DNA of 64,000 nucleotides. Origin: Venturia oleaginea. Lineage: Eukaryota; Ascomycota; Dothideomycetes; Venturiales; Venturiaceae. Of this stretch, positions 1 through 10,429 are shown piece by piece. A program made the position numbers and the translations under genes. Position 1 is the first letter of the stretch, and the number at the start of each line of letters is the position of its first letter. The notes beneath the pieces are model-generated. The model searched no databases and had not been told where the DNA came from. It saw only the letters and a program-made list of their open reading frames with translations. The stretch spans positions 682,001 through 746,000 of the forward strand of contig JABMLP010000001.1 of the NCBI GenBank assembly GCA_013176395.1, given 5' to 3'.

Positions 1-225
1 TCTAAGGATGGTCAATGGCTTCTTATCTTTGAGACAGCAAGCAGGAGAGGATACTCATCAGCGTCTGCTACCTCTGTATACTCTCGTCATATGAATACGC
101 CAAAGCAATGGAACGAGGCGAGGCTCGAAAAGTCGTGGACGTATTGATCGTGTTCGGCTTGTTACGGTTTCAACGAACGATTTGCTTTTTTGTACCACAA
201 CCCCATTTTGAGATTGGTCTTCTTT

Positions 226-278
226 AATTTCTGGCAAAACGATTCTCACAATCGAAATTCAGCGACATCGATCCTGAG
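226..278 (+). repeat. dispersed short repeat, copy A
   Basis: Begins AATTTCTGGCAAAA and ends AAATTCAGCGACATCGATC. It shares the left word (ATTTCTGGC) and right word (AAATTYATC..YATCGATCT) with the other copies, with a variable middle of about 33-38 nt. Confidence 0.55.
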
Positions 279-752
279 TTAGACCTGATAGATTGGGTTT
301 GGCTTGCGTTGAAGAAGCACGCCTGGCTCAGGCTGGATATTGAAGGCACGCGGCTTGTTTCCCGTTGCGATAGCTACAAGCAAAGCCGAGTATCGCCGTC
401 ATTGTGGCTGTACGACCTGGATCTTGAGACCTGTAAGTAAGATGAATGGGGCAATCCAATCCTTCAAGTTGCCGCTGAAGGGGAGAGTCAGGCACACTTA
501 AGGCACTGCATATTGAAAGATCCATTTCGAGTGTACTGAATGGCCACATGATTCCTATCTCCATGGCGATGGTCGGCTCATCCAAAGCCAATCATGGAAT
601 GTGGCTGGGGCTGGGGTGCAGCCTTGGATGGAGTTGAGCTTGAATGAAACCGAGGGGTGTCTGCCAAGGAATTTGAGTACGGTTGACAAGACGGAACAAA
701 TGGCGAATGCCCGATTCTATTGTGTAGTATCTACATTGAGATAAATGGCGAT

Positions 753-806
753 AATTTCCTAGCAAGATATAATGCTTGGATTATTACCAGGAATTTATCG
801 AGGGCG
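753..806 (+). repeat. dispersed short repeat, diverged copy B
   Basis: Left word AATTTCCTAGCAAGAT and right word CCAGGAATTTATCGAGGGCG. The spacing matches the family, but this is the most diverged of the listed copies, so membership is tentative. Confidence 0.35.
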
Positions 807-1002
807 AAGTGTTGGTGATCATGCCATTCGCCATTTCAGGCTGCGATGTTCCAAGCAAGAGAAGCACGGGACCGCCTTCTTATCGCGCCCGGATGATGCA
901 GCTTCGGCGCTTTGGCCACGATCCCAGTCAGTCAGTACTTGAGCTCGCCTTCGCCTGTTGCGCTCCCTCCCTCCCTCATCCCCCCACATCTTATCATCCA
1001 TC

Positions 1003-2782
1003 ATGAAGCTCATCACACTCCTCACCGTCGCAGCGAGCGCTGTAGCAGCTGCAGAGGCGCCTCTGTACGAGACCGCCAATGCAAGGCACATCCCGAATGC
1101 CTATATCGTGAAGCTTAAGGACCACGTCAAAGGCCACCAAGTTGCTGCTCACCACTCATGGGGTACGTACTATGTTTGCACATGCCCAACTTACTATCGA
1201 TACCGATACATATCTGGCGAGATGTCATCCTCAAGTCTCCAGAAATTTATCGATACCGATCTCCATTTACAAGTGTTCATTTGGCTAATGCACTCCCTCA
1301 AGTGAACAACCTCCACGTTCAGACTGAGAGCCGCAAGCTCGAGCTCAAGAAGCGTGGCATTGTAGATGACGCCTATTCCGGCCTCAAGCACACCTATAAC
1401 ATCGCCGGAAGCTTTTTGGGCTACTCTGGCCACTTTGATGATGCTGTACTAGCTCAAATGCGGCAGCACCCTGATGTAAGTGATGTCTGAGGCTTTCCAG
1501 AGTCTCATTGAGCGATAGAACAAGGCTAACAATACCAGGTCGAATATATCGAGCGAGACCAAGAGGTACACACCTTGGATGACTCAATCGAGACCGAGAA
1601 GAACGCCCCCTGGGGTCTGGCTCGTATTTCCCATCGCGACACCCTCTCCTTCGGCACATTCAACAAATACCTCTACTCAGCAGATGGCGGAGAGGGCGTA
1701 GACGTCTATGTCATTGATACAGGCACCAACATTGAGCACGTTGACTTCGAGGGTCGCGCCAAATGGGGTAAAACCATCCCAGCCAATGATGCCGACGAGG
1801 ATGGCAATGGTCACGGCACTCACTGCTCTGGCACCGTTGCTGGCAAGAAATACGGTGTCGCCAAGAAGGCCAATGTTGTCGCAATCAAGGTACTTCGCTC
1901 TAATGGCTCCGGAACCATGTCCGATGTCGTGAAGGGTGTAGAATACGCTGCAGAGTCACACAGCTCGAAGGCTGCCCAGGCAAAGGATGGCAAACACAAG
2001 GGTTTCAAAGGCTCTGCCGCTAACATGTCTCTCGGTGGTGGCAAGTCTCCAACTCTCGACATGGCCGTTAATGCTGCCGTCGATGCTGGCATCCACTTTG
2101 CCGTTGCCGCTGGTAACGATAATGCTGACTCTTGTAACTATTCTCCAGCCGCTGCTGAGAACGCTGTCACCGTTGGTGCTTCGACTCTCACTGATGAGCG
2201 TGCTTACTTCTCAAACTACGGCAAATGTAATGATATCTTTGCCCCAGGTTTGAACATCCAGTCTACCTGGATCGGCAGCAAGTATGCCATCAACACCATC
2301 TCTGGTACATCCATGGCCTCTCCTCACGTTGCTGGTCTCTTGGCCTACCTCCTGTCCCTTCAGCCATCCAAGGACTCGGCCTACGCCGTTGCTGATATTA
2401 CACCAAAGAAGCTAAAGGCTAACCTCATTGCCATTGGCACTGCGGATTCTTTGTCTGGCGTTCCAAGCGACACCAAGAATGTTAGTCTTTTGCAATCCTA
2501 TTCCCTCACATCGATATCGATCTTGACTTGACGTTCATATAACTGACTCGATGCTCGCAGATCTTGGCTTGGAACGGGGGCGGTGCTTCCAACTACTCCT
2601 CAATCGTGTCTGAGGGAGGCTACAAGGCCAAGTCCGTCCAGGAGGAGCCTGAATTCAAGATCCTCCTCAAGGGAGCTGGAAAGAAGGCCAGCAAGATGGC
2701 CAGCAAGATCGAGAAGCTTGCTGAGCACATCGAGTCAATGGTTGAGGACGAGCTCAAGCAGTTCTTGGCCGATATTGAGTAA
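1003..2782 (+). CDS. alp2: cerevisin/Alp2-type subtilisin-like vacuolar serine protease
   Basis: Endopeptidase of the S8 family with an I9 propeptide; relatives (fungal Alp2/Pep2, yeast Prb1, allergen Asp f 18) act in the vacuole. Read as join(1003..1162,1303..1475,1539..2480,2561..2782), giving 498 aa, close to the family's usual length. Residues 1-17 are a signal peptide and an I9 propeptide follows. The catalytic triad is visible: Asp in VYVIDTGTN (about 171), His in GNGHGTHC (about 203) and Ser in GTSMASPHVAG (about 369), with the oxyanion Asn in AAGNDN (about 304). A Lys-rich insertion before NMSLGGG is characteristic of the cerevisin branch. The Lys/Glu-rich C-terminal tail is also typical. 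Splice sites GTACGT, GTAAGT and GTTAGT are supported by frame continuity. Intron 1 (140 nt) is unusually long and contains a dispersed repeat copy. Confidence 0.93.
1210..1264 (+). repeat. dispersed short repeat, copy C, inside protease intron 1
   Basis: TATCTGGCGAGATG on the left and AGAAATTTATCGATACCGAT on the right. It lies wholly within the intron 1163-1302, in the same orientation as the gene, and accounts for much of that intron's extra length. Confidence 0.6.
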
Positions 2783-3862
2783 GCGTGTGTGGGGATTTAT
2801 GGTGGTGTCCGATACCAGTGTGCATCTCATGTCGTTTTTTGGGTTCTTCACGATTGCTGTTACTAGGGGTGCATTTCATTTCCGGCGCATTGTGTAGCTA
2901 GCATCAGAGTGACTTTGTTCTTGGTCACAGAATGGAAATATCATCTTTTATTGGACATGTTCGAGTCTAGCGATGTTGTAAGTGAACTCAATGCTTCAGT
3001 AGCTACCAAAAATTCACCTTCATTCTCTCAGGATTTGCCGAATCCCGCCTAGACGAGAAGGAGATCATGTAGTTCCAATATATTGACAAATTCCAGGCCA
3101 TTGAAACCTTCATTTTTGAAAGCATTGAGATTGGCAAAGCTGTTCTTTGATCAGCCTATCCTTCGAATCATACCATCACGTGCATGCATGTGAAAGCCCC
3201 ACATTTCAATTGCTCAACGCTGGAGAGGCGACATTTCGATGAAAGACACAATCATCAACCTTTCCAACCCGCACGTCTGCGAGGTTGAGCTCGCTCCTGA
3301 GCTCTCACGTTCTTCTAGGAAGTCTCTGCCATTAATATGATCCAACTTGGGTCGCTGGGCATGCGACTACTGAACAAACTACAGCATGGACGCTTCTTTC
3401 AAAAGGAATGCTATCACTAGCAATTGCGTACTTCATCAGCGAATTAATTACGGTATTTGCATGCTCGGAGAATGCCGATTCATGTCACAACAAACCACTG
3501 CATTCTCATCATGCGCGCTTCAGGTGGTCCAGCTCAACTGCCATAGTTCACGAACACGGTAAGAAGGCAGCGATTGCTATTTCCATTCAGGATGTCCGAT
3601 GTAGGCGCTATCAGGACAGATACTACCTTGCTCCTTCTTACTGAATGGAAGCCTGTGGTGCTCTTTCGTTAAAGAGCAGCGTAGCCACGAGGATCTCATC
3701 CCTTCCTCCAAGTAGGCCACAACAAAGACTGCAACAACCGTCAGCAGCATCTCTTTTCTCATATGCTTCCCGGACTAGCTTCTGTCTAATTCACTTGAGC
3801 TTGGACAATCATCTTCAGGTATCTGATCAATAGCCTCACCCGGACTTTTGAACGACGCTGGC
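2783..3862. other. intergenic, no gene recognised
   Basis: Contains the protease 3' flank and the leader of the next gene. Short open frames (for example 3408-3644) lack recognisable domains. I see no RNA gene or repeat. Confidence 0.45.
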
Positions 3863-6800
3863 ATGCTCTCGAGGCCTCATTCCAATGCCGCCAACCAACT
3901 CAGGCGGACAAAGTCCAGCTCAACCGTCGTCCAGCGTCGATCCTCAGCCTCCTCACTCATCGACCCGGTGGCGGCTAAACAGCACGCAATTGTGGCTGCA
4001 ACTCTCGCCTACGAAAGAGCCCACGGCAAAGAAAACCGCGGTGCCAGCTGTGTTGAGCAGCCCGTCAAGGTTGCACGCCGCCGCAGTGATCGAGCTCGAC
4101 GATCTGAAGGCGAAGGCAGTCATTTCGATGCCAGCCGGACGACACCTCGACGACAAACGAGCAAAAGGCTATCCAACGCTTCGCATGTCCAAAACGACAA
4201 CCTACGGACGAGGCGCAGCGCCATGAGCTCGATAGACAGCGTTGTCCACCACAACAGTCATGCCAGGGGACACAGTGAGCTGCAAGGCGATATGTCAAGA
4301 TATAGGGACGAATCCACGGCAGGAAAATTAGCGACACCCTTCCAGCAGATACGGAGGTCAAAGTCAATGTATAACACTTCTGGCCATGCCAGGGCAACAA
4401 CGATCGACTCCATCTCCTTTGCACGTACACCACGCCAGACTTCGATATCGCACACCGATGAAACAGTGTCCAGCATTCAAGAACATGACGAACCGATCAC
4501 TGAGGTTATTCCACCGGTGCCTCCAATCACATTATCACAGACAGCTATCTATAACGTGGATGACAGACTTCAGAAAGTCCGAGACCAGCACTTTCAGGAC
4601 CTGCATAAGAAGAAGATTCGACAGCGCGCATCTTTCATACTTACACCTTTCAAGAAGCGAAACGAGAGCATATCGTTTTCCTCTACAACAGGTAGCGGAG
4701 TTACCTACGACAATGGCCCGCCACTTCCTATTCCGCCGAGGCCAAAAGAAGAAAGAAAATTCAGCGATGATATGAAGTCGAGTGGGTCTTTGAGGAACAA
4801 AATCCGAAAGGTTTTCCGCCGAAGCTCAAACACACCTCTTGTGCTACCTGCCCAACATGTGGAAGCAAGTCGAGCTCACTATGGAGATGAGCTTGCCAAT
4901 CAGTCTGGGGCACTATCTGAGCATCCTCAGTTGCCAAAATCCATCAACAACACTCCAGTAAACTCTGCTGGCAATTCGCGTTCAACAAGCCCAGTCCGCA
5001 GCTTCCAGACGAACGAGTCACGATCAAGAGTTACTAGCTGGGCAGACTCGACAGCAGCTGGAACGGTGAATAGTCAAGATAGCAAGCTTTTGGCTGTTAT
5101 TCACGAAGACGTGCCTCAGCCTGCCCCGTCGACTCGAAGTCGCAAGTTCTCCTCACTTGGAATCTTCCGCAGATCACGCAAAAGTAGTGCTGCTACAGTA
5201 CCTGATTGTCCTCCCCCAACGTCTACGGAACGCGAGGCTGTCAATGACGACCCGTTCCACGATCCAGCCACGAATGCTCACCCTTTCCAAGCAGGCTTGA
5301 AGAGATCAGGTACGGTGCATGACACCTTACCGTCTCAAGCTCGACGGATCTCTGGCAACTCATCACGGGCTAGCTTTTCGATCAAACCGACAATCCGATC
5401 TGTCCCATCAGACTCCGGTGGCAACCTATCGTCTCGTTCCTGCTCATCGCGACTGGCGCACACAAGCACTAATCAATTGATCCACCATGATGATGGCAGC
5501 TCCGAAGAAGGAAGCACACTTGACTTGACTATAAAGCGGCTACGTAATCGATTGCAAAAGACACGCAAAGAGGAGCCGGCTAAACCGACAGCTGACCAGA
5601 TTGCACATCGTGTGGAAAAATCGACTGAAAGATGGAAGCAGCCTTTGGAACCTGGACGATCAATTTTCTACCCTCGATCTTCACAAGGCGTCTCTCCAGA
5701 GCGTCACAACCGGGCTTCTGGACAGCTGGAAACTTCGCCCGAATCAAACGCATCTTCCCCCCAAATTGTTCAAGAAGCTGTTCAAGAGCCCCCACTTGTT
5801 GCTCGATCAGTTGGTGTTATGTCCCCGAGTATATATTCGCAACACACCAATTCTTCGCCCACTCACTTGCCGAACGACAGCGCTGTCTCTTTAGAGCCTT
5901 CAAATCGCCATACTGTCGTTGTGGGAAGTGCTGTCATCAACCCAAGCCAACTTGCTGGCAAGTACCCCATTGGTTCTCAGACAAAAGTCATAATCCCTCA
6001 ACTGGTAAAGACTAGCAGAGACTGGAAGGCATGGTTGTCTAAGGAAGTTGAGGAACTGGAAGTACAGCCCACGGAGAACTTCACATTGAGTTCCGAATAT
6101 GTTCAAGCTCCTTCCAAGAGTGGCCACCGACGTGAACACGCTCAGGTTGTTGATGGAGAGGACGTTACCATTGGTACCGGAAACGATTTCAGCAGCTCGA
6201 TCCCGATACCCTCTATTGAGCCTCTACCTATACCTCGTCCACTGCAGCAACGACCAAGAAATGTTTCCGATGAAGCAAATCTGATTTGCCAACCCAGTCA
6301 ACCATCGGGTCTACCTTTGAGTCGCCCGCGAGTTGAGCGCCCGCGATTAATTGATAGACCTTCAAGCCGAATGAACGAGCGATTTCCTTTCATCGAAACA
6401 CGTCGACCGCCATCGAGGTCATCACGAAGATCGTCACGAAAATCCACTCCGCCAACAGAGCTACCTCCGCCTCTCGTGAAGAAGGAAAACACCAATTCTT
6501 CGTCCTTGTTGGCAGTTCCCGTCCCACAGCTTCGTCGTCCAACACTCCGTAAACCCACGTCCATCAGTTCATTCCAAAGAAGCACTTCCAGTCTCGCCCA
6601 GTATACAACGAATACATCTGCCTCGGCTAGCAATACCTCGCTTAATCAGATTTCGCGTACTACATCACATATTCCTAGACCTTCTGCGGCTGCTCTTTCT
6701 GGTATTGGAGCCAGCAAAGCCGTAAGCAGCACTGGTAACCTGCACAACCGCTCTACATCGGCCTTGAGTTCGACTAGACCTGCCCTTCCAAAGGCAGTGA

Positions 6801-7276
6801 CTGCACCACCAGCTGCTTTGGTGGGACCAAACTTTGAAAATGATCCTACCCTCGCCGCCATTTTCAAAGGACCCTACCGCGAGAACTCTGCTTCGCCTGC
6901 CCGTCCACGCGCTCTCGGCGTTCGCAAAGCACCGAGTCATTCTCAACTGCTCCGACAACAGTCTACGCCTCATATGGCACGTGAGAGTTCTTCGACGATA
7001 CCAAGGGAGAGTTCGTCGCTGAGGAGAGCGGAGAGTTCGTCTATTTTGAGGGATGGACAGATTTCGGCTATGTTGAGGGCACAGAGTTCGATGAGTTTGA
7101 AGGAGAATTGTTCGCCTGCTAGAAGTTTGAGTGTGAGAGAGGATAGTGCGGTGAGTACGCCTACTCGAGGACAGATTCTTGCGCAGAGGTTTTTGGAGGA
7201 GAGGAGGTTTGGTGGCGGTTCGAGACAATCGATGGGAGCAGCGGAGAGTTCTCCGGCCAGTCCGAGGTTTATTTGA
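3863..7276 (+). CDS. large Ser/Arg/Pro-rich protein of unknown function, intron-less
   Basis: I do not recognise a catalytic domain. The first ATG of the open frame is at 3863 and gives 1137 aa without an intron. The N-terminus carries LRRTKSSSTVVQRRSS followed by a short helix-like AAKQHAIVAATLAYERA segment. This N-terminal block resembles one I associate with conserved uncharacterised ascomycete proteins. The rest is low-complexity and predicted disordered: Ser-rich tracts, basic RRSS/RKSS clusters of the kind phosphorylated by basophilic kinases, and proline stretches such as PPLPIPPRPKEE that could bind SH3 domains. The C-terminus repeats RESSS/RAESSS/RAQSS. A role as a cortical or cytoskeletal scaffold is possible but is inference. 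The last 300 nt turn strongly G-rich on the coding strand, as in several other genes here. Confidence 0.8.
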   Translation: MLSRPHSNAANQLRRTKSSSTVVQRRSSASSLIDPVAAKQHAIVAATLAYERAHGKENRGASCVEQPVKVARRRSDRARRSEGEGSHFDASRTTPRRQTSKRLSNASHVQNDNLRTRRSAMSSIDSVVHHNSHARGHSELQGDMSRYRDESTAGKLATPFQQIRRSKSMYNTSGHARATTIDSISFARTPRQTSISHTDETVSSIQEHDEPITEVIPPVPPITLSQTAIYNVDDRLQKVRDQHFQDLHKKKIRQRASFILTPFKKRNESISFSSTTGSGVTYDNGPPLPIPPRPKEERKFSDDMKSSGSLRNKIRKVFRRSSNTPLVLPAQHVEASRAHYGDELANQSGALSEHPQLPKSINNTPVNSAGNSRSTSPVRSFQTNESRSRVTSWADSTAAGTVNSQDSKLLAVIHEDVPQPAPSTRSRKFSSLGIFRRSRKSSAATVPDCPPPTSTEREAVNDDPFHDPATNAHPFQAGLKRSGTVHDTLPSQARRISGNSSRASFSIKPTIRSVPSDSGGNLSSRSCSSRLAHTSTNQLIHHDDGSSEEGSTLDLTIKRLRNRLQKTRKEEPAKPTADQIAHRVEKSTERWKQPLEPGRSIFYPRSSQGVSPERHNRASGQLETSPESNASSPQIVQEAVQEPPLVARSVGVMSPSIYSQHTNSSPTHLPNDSAVSLEPSNRHTVVVGSAVINPSQLAGKYPIGSQTKVIIPQLVKTSRDWKAWLSKEVEELEVQPTENFTLSSEYVQAPSKSGHRREHAQVVDGEDVTIGTGNDFSSSIPIPSIEPLPIPRPLQQRPRNVSDEANLICQPSQPSGLPLSRPRVERPRLIDRPSSRMNERFPFIETRRPPSRSSRRSSRKSTPPTELPPPLVKKENTNSSSLLAVPVPQLRRPTLRKPTSISSFQRSTSSLAQYTTNTSASASNTSLNQISRTTSHIPRPSAAALSGIGASKAVSSTGNLHNRSTSALSSTRPALPKAVTAPPAALVGPNFENDPTLAAIFKGPYRENSASPARPRALGVRKAPSHSQLLRQQSTPHMARESSSTIPRESSSLRRAESSSILRDGQISAMLRAQSSMSLKENCSPARSLSVREDSAVSTPTRGQILAQRFLEERRFGGGSRQSMGAAESSPASPRFI

Positions 7277-8340
7277 GTATTGCTTTATGGTGTTTTACTA
7301 ACTTTGGGATGAGAGCTGTATTGGTTTTTTGGGATTCTATGCATTTGCCCTTCCGCGCCGTCTTGGATCCTCTGCTTTTGTTGGAGATTTGAAGAGTGGT
7401 GCTTTGGTTGGGCTTTTTGGTTGCGGGGTTTAGGTGTAGTGGGTTTTTTGGGGTGTAGGTGGCTTTGTTAGAAAGTAATGGATGCATTTCTCATTTTGCG
7501 GCGGCCATTTAGGAGTGGCTATGGAGCTGGAACGGCGGTCATCTTTACTTTGGATCGCACCGATCGCCCACTCATCATGATGAATTGGAGTCCCCACCTA
7601 GCCATGACTTTGGCTTCGTTTGATCTGGTGATTGGTCCTTCATTACTGGGTCATTCCGCTGAGCAGTCTGTGCAATCTCCTTTTGATGTCTCGTACTAGC
7701 GACACATGGTCTTCTGGCAGCAAACCTGTGTCGTCCGTCTTGATGTCTTGAGCTACCAACAAACATCCTTGATCGTGTCGGTATGATATGAGAATGAACC
7801 ATCCTTCTACAAATTTGGCAAGCTGAGGAACAATCAATGCTGGCGTAATACTGATTTGACCACTCGAGTGCTATATTAGCTTTACCAAGCGGAACTTGAT
7901 TCAGCGGTGGCATGTGAGCTAGAGTCTAAGTCCAGGATCTATCACGAGACTGCATATGGAACTATGATTGTAGGGAGATGTGTGACGGAATCGTGTGTTC
8001 TAGAAGCTGATGGTCTCTGAGGGGGGTTTCTTTGGGCGATTTCTAGGTGTAGCTCGCTCTTTTATATCGCTCCTCAATGTTAGCGTTTCTTATTTGGAGA
8101 GTTTGGTTGTCTAACTGAGCTTGGGAAATGAGGCATGTGGAAATTATTGGTGGCCTCGCGAGGGGTCTAAGTGGAGTATTGCACATCTGCGTCTTGTCGA
8201 TGAATGGGCTGATTAGTTTGACAAAGTTTGACAGTTTGGGTTTTAATAGTTCTTGCAGTTGAGAATACAGCGTAGAGTCTTGAGGGGAATATTTCATCTT
8301 CGGCGATTCGTCGAGGATTTGTTTTTCTTTTAGCTTGGTA
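7277..8340. other. intergenic, no gene recognised
   Basis: The first 200 bases continue the G/T-rich skew of the preceding gene's 3' end and probably hold its 3' UTR. The remainder has only short frames without recognisable domains. The interval ends at the TA dinucleotide that borders the mariner element. Confidence 0.45.
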
Positions 8341-8373
8341 CACGAGTTGGCCGGAAATGACGGCGCACAGACC
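8341..8373 (+). repeat. left terminal inverted repeat of the mariner element
   Basis: Starts CACGAGTTGGCC and ends GACGGCGCACAGACC. It pairs with 9711-9743, whose reverse complement starts CACGGGTTGGCC. Confidence 0.88.
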
Positions 8374-8430
8374 CCTGACCTTCATGCGATCTCTAAAACA
8401 ACACGTAGATTCCATGTAAACCACTACATT

Positions 8431-9675
8431 ATGGCTCCCACAACGCCGAAAAAGAAGCTACCAAAGACTGATCGTCGAGAATATGATACCGTGAAGCGAA
8501 ATCGATTTTTTCAAGCCCTTGACTCCGCTAGTCCCTCCTCTAGCTTTAGATCTATTTGCCACCTTCCTGGAATCAACATCCCAACTCCCACCGGCCGTAG
8601 ATGGCGGAAAAACCGAGAAGATTGGGGCAATAAAGCGCTTAGAACAACAAGAAAGAGGAGTTCTATCTTAGGAAGAAAAATCTTGGTATCTGCCTCTGAT
8701 TTAGAGAAGATAATTGACCAAGATGACCCAACACACGAGATGGGCTACCGAGATCAAGTCGAAGAACTCAATTTGGAAGCCGCACCACGAACTTTACGTC
8801 GCCACGCCAATCAGGTAGGAGCCAAACGATTCAAAAAGAAGTTTCAAAAGAGAATTAGCAAAAAGAATCAAGCCCTCCGCCGTCAGTACGGCCAAGAACA
8901 CCTCACCGCCACGATTTCAGGCTTTTGGTCTCGCATTTGGTTCACAGACGAGGCTCACTTCCAGTCAAAGCAGCTGATGGAAGAGCCCGAGTACGATCTA
9001 CGTAAACCCGGGCAAGAAAGGTCTATAAATCAGTCAAAAGGCACAGGTTTAGACATCACAATCCACGCCGCCGGCGGAGTCAACTACAACCACAAAGGTA
9101 GCCTCATATTCTACAAAGATCCTGTTGAGCCCTCAGAGAAGCAGCGGGCTCCTACCAAGCCTAAGCAACTCAAGTACGAGCTGGATACTGCCTTTGCAGA
9201 GCGCTGCAAGGTCTACGATGACTGGAAGGCAAAACAGGATGCTACACCAAAAGGAAACTGCATGTCGCATGTCTTTTGCGCTGAAAAGATACTGCCACAA
9301 CATATTAAGGCTATACAGGACTTGGAGGCAAAGCACAAATGCAGATACTGGCTACAGGAGGATGGCGATCCATCGCACGGAATCAACTCACTAAACTCAC
9401 CTCCAGCCCTCCTTAAACGCGAAGCAGATCTCTTATTACTCACCCACCCTCCAGAGTCACCAGATTTGAACCCTATAGAAGCTTGTTGGAACATCATGAA
9501 GGGTAGATTGGTTGGTAGAAAGTGGACAACGGTGGCCCAATTCAAGGCAGATATTCAGGCAGAATGGGACCGTATTACACTTAAACAAATTCGTGACCGT
9601 ATGAGGGAGATGCCCCAGCGCTGTAGATCAATTATTGAGCAGCCTCGAGTGCGAATTCAAAGCGCTTTGTGGTGA
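8431..9675 (+). CDS. Tc1/mariner transposase (DDE superfamily)
   Basis: Cut-and-paste transposase of 414 aa. The N-terminal half is basic and carries the helix-turn-helix type DNA-binding region (RREYDTVKRNRFFQAL onward). The DDE triad is visible: first Asp in WFTDEAHF, second in LQEDGDPSHG, and Glu in SPDLNPIEACWN. By my count 38 residues separate the second Asp from the Glu, so it reads as DD38E rather than the DD34E of Tc1. The start is the first in-frame ATG, 58 bp inside the left repeat. There are no stops or frameshifts, so the copy may be recent or active, and I see no sign of repeat-induced point mutation (RIP). Confidence 0.9.
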   Translation: MAPTTPKKKLPKTDRREYDTVKRNRFFQALDSASPSSSFRSICHLPGINIPTPTGRRWRKNREDWGNKALRTTRKRSSILGRKILVSASDLEKIIDQDDPTHEMGYRDQVEELNLEAAPRTLRRHANQVGAKRFKKKFQKRISKKNQALRRQYGQEHLTATISGFWSRIWFTDEAHFQSKQLMEEPEYDLRKPGQERSINQSKGTGLDITIHAAGGVNYNHKGSLIFYKDPVEPSEKQRAPTKPKQLKYELDTAFAERCKVYDDWKAKQDATPKGNCMSHVFCAEKILPQHIKAIQDLEAKHKCRYWLQEDGDPSHGINSLNSPPALLKREADLLLLTHPPESPDLNPIEACWNIMKGRLVGRKWTTVAQFKADIQAEWDRITLKQIRDRMREMPQRCRSIIEQPRVRIQSALW

Positions 9676-9710
9676 TATCTGTACATTACTCTAGAATCAC
9701 ATATTGAGGC

Positions 9711-9743
9711 GGTCTGTGCGCCGTCAATTCTGGCCAACCCGTG
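9711..9743 (-). repeat. right terminal inverted repeat of the mariner element
   Basis: Reads GGTCTGTGCGCCGTC at its left and GGCCAACCCGTG at its right on the plus strand. It is the inverted partner of 8341-8373. Confidence 0.88.
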
Positions 9744-9744
9744 G

Positions 9745-10429
9745 TAGTTTGGACTTCTGGTTGCATTTTTGGAGATCCTGACGAAGTTTTCGGAAGGAAT
9801 GGACGAGTCTGGATATTTCATGTAGTGAGTTTGAGCGGAAATTTGAAGATGAAAAGGTAGAGGGATATTTCCTTCTCGTTGTAGGTAACTCGCAGTCGAA
9901 CGTGGTCGCTTTTAATAGCTGGTCTCAATGAGACGTGGGGTGTGGCTACCTAGGAGCCATCGTATAGACGTGATAGTTTGAGTTGGTATGATAGTCGCGT
10001 GTGAGAGGAGATGTCATGTTAGTGTTGTGGACACGTTGTTAGAAAGAACGCTGCGTGGTTTCGTCGTCGCGTTTCCCTCCAATGCAGCGCTGGGGGTTTT
10101 TGCTCCGCCTCATCCTCCTGGCAGCAAAGTAGGCAAAGTGGAACAGGCTGGACATTGCCTAGGTAAGTAATTGTTTCGATGAAGATCGATGGAAGTGTGT
10201 GGAGTGAAAATGGAAGTCGAATGGATCGATACACCACAAAATAAGTGGAGCCGCTTCGCCTGAAGAAGCAAGCTATGAATTTGAACTTTCAATTATGCAT
10301 GTGTAGCAACAGTCTGAGCATCAATTAGGAAAGAGATGACTGCCTTCCGCAGCTGATCTGGCAACAGTCTGGTAAATGGAGCTAAACAATATAATCCAAA
10401 ACCTCAACAATGGAATACAGGAGTCATTA
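9745..10429. other. intergenic, no gene recognised
   Basis: Lies between the transposon and the PROPPIN stop codon, so its right part is the probable 3' flank of that gene. No domain-bearing frame, RNA or repeat was seen. Confidence 0.45.

Larger units (their letters stand above)
1..1002. other. intergenic, no gene recognised
   Basis: No reading frame here looks like a conserved protein. The interval holds two copies of the dispersed short repeat described separately (226-278 and 753-806). The last 100 bases are pyrimidine-rich and lead into the ATG at 1003, as expected of a fungal 5' leader. Confidence 0.5.
8341..9744 (+). mobile_element. Tc1/mariner-type DNA transposon, apparently intact
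   Basis: About 1.4 kb bounded by imperfect inverted repeats at 8341-8373 and 9711-9743 (33 bp, 4 mismatches by eye, sharing GACGGCGCACAGACC). Each end is bordered by TA (8339-8340 and 9745-9746), the usual target duplication of this superfamily; one extra base at the right end leaves the exact boundary uncertain by 1 nt. A single uninterrupted transposase frame (8431-9675) fills the inside. Confidence 0.88.
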
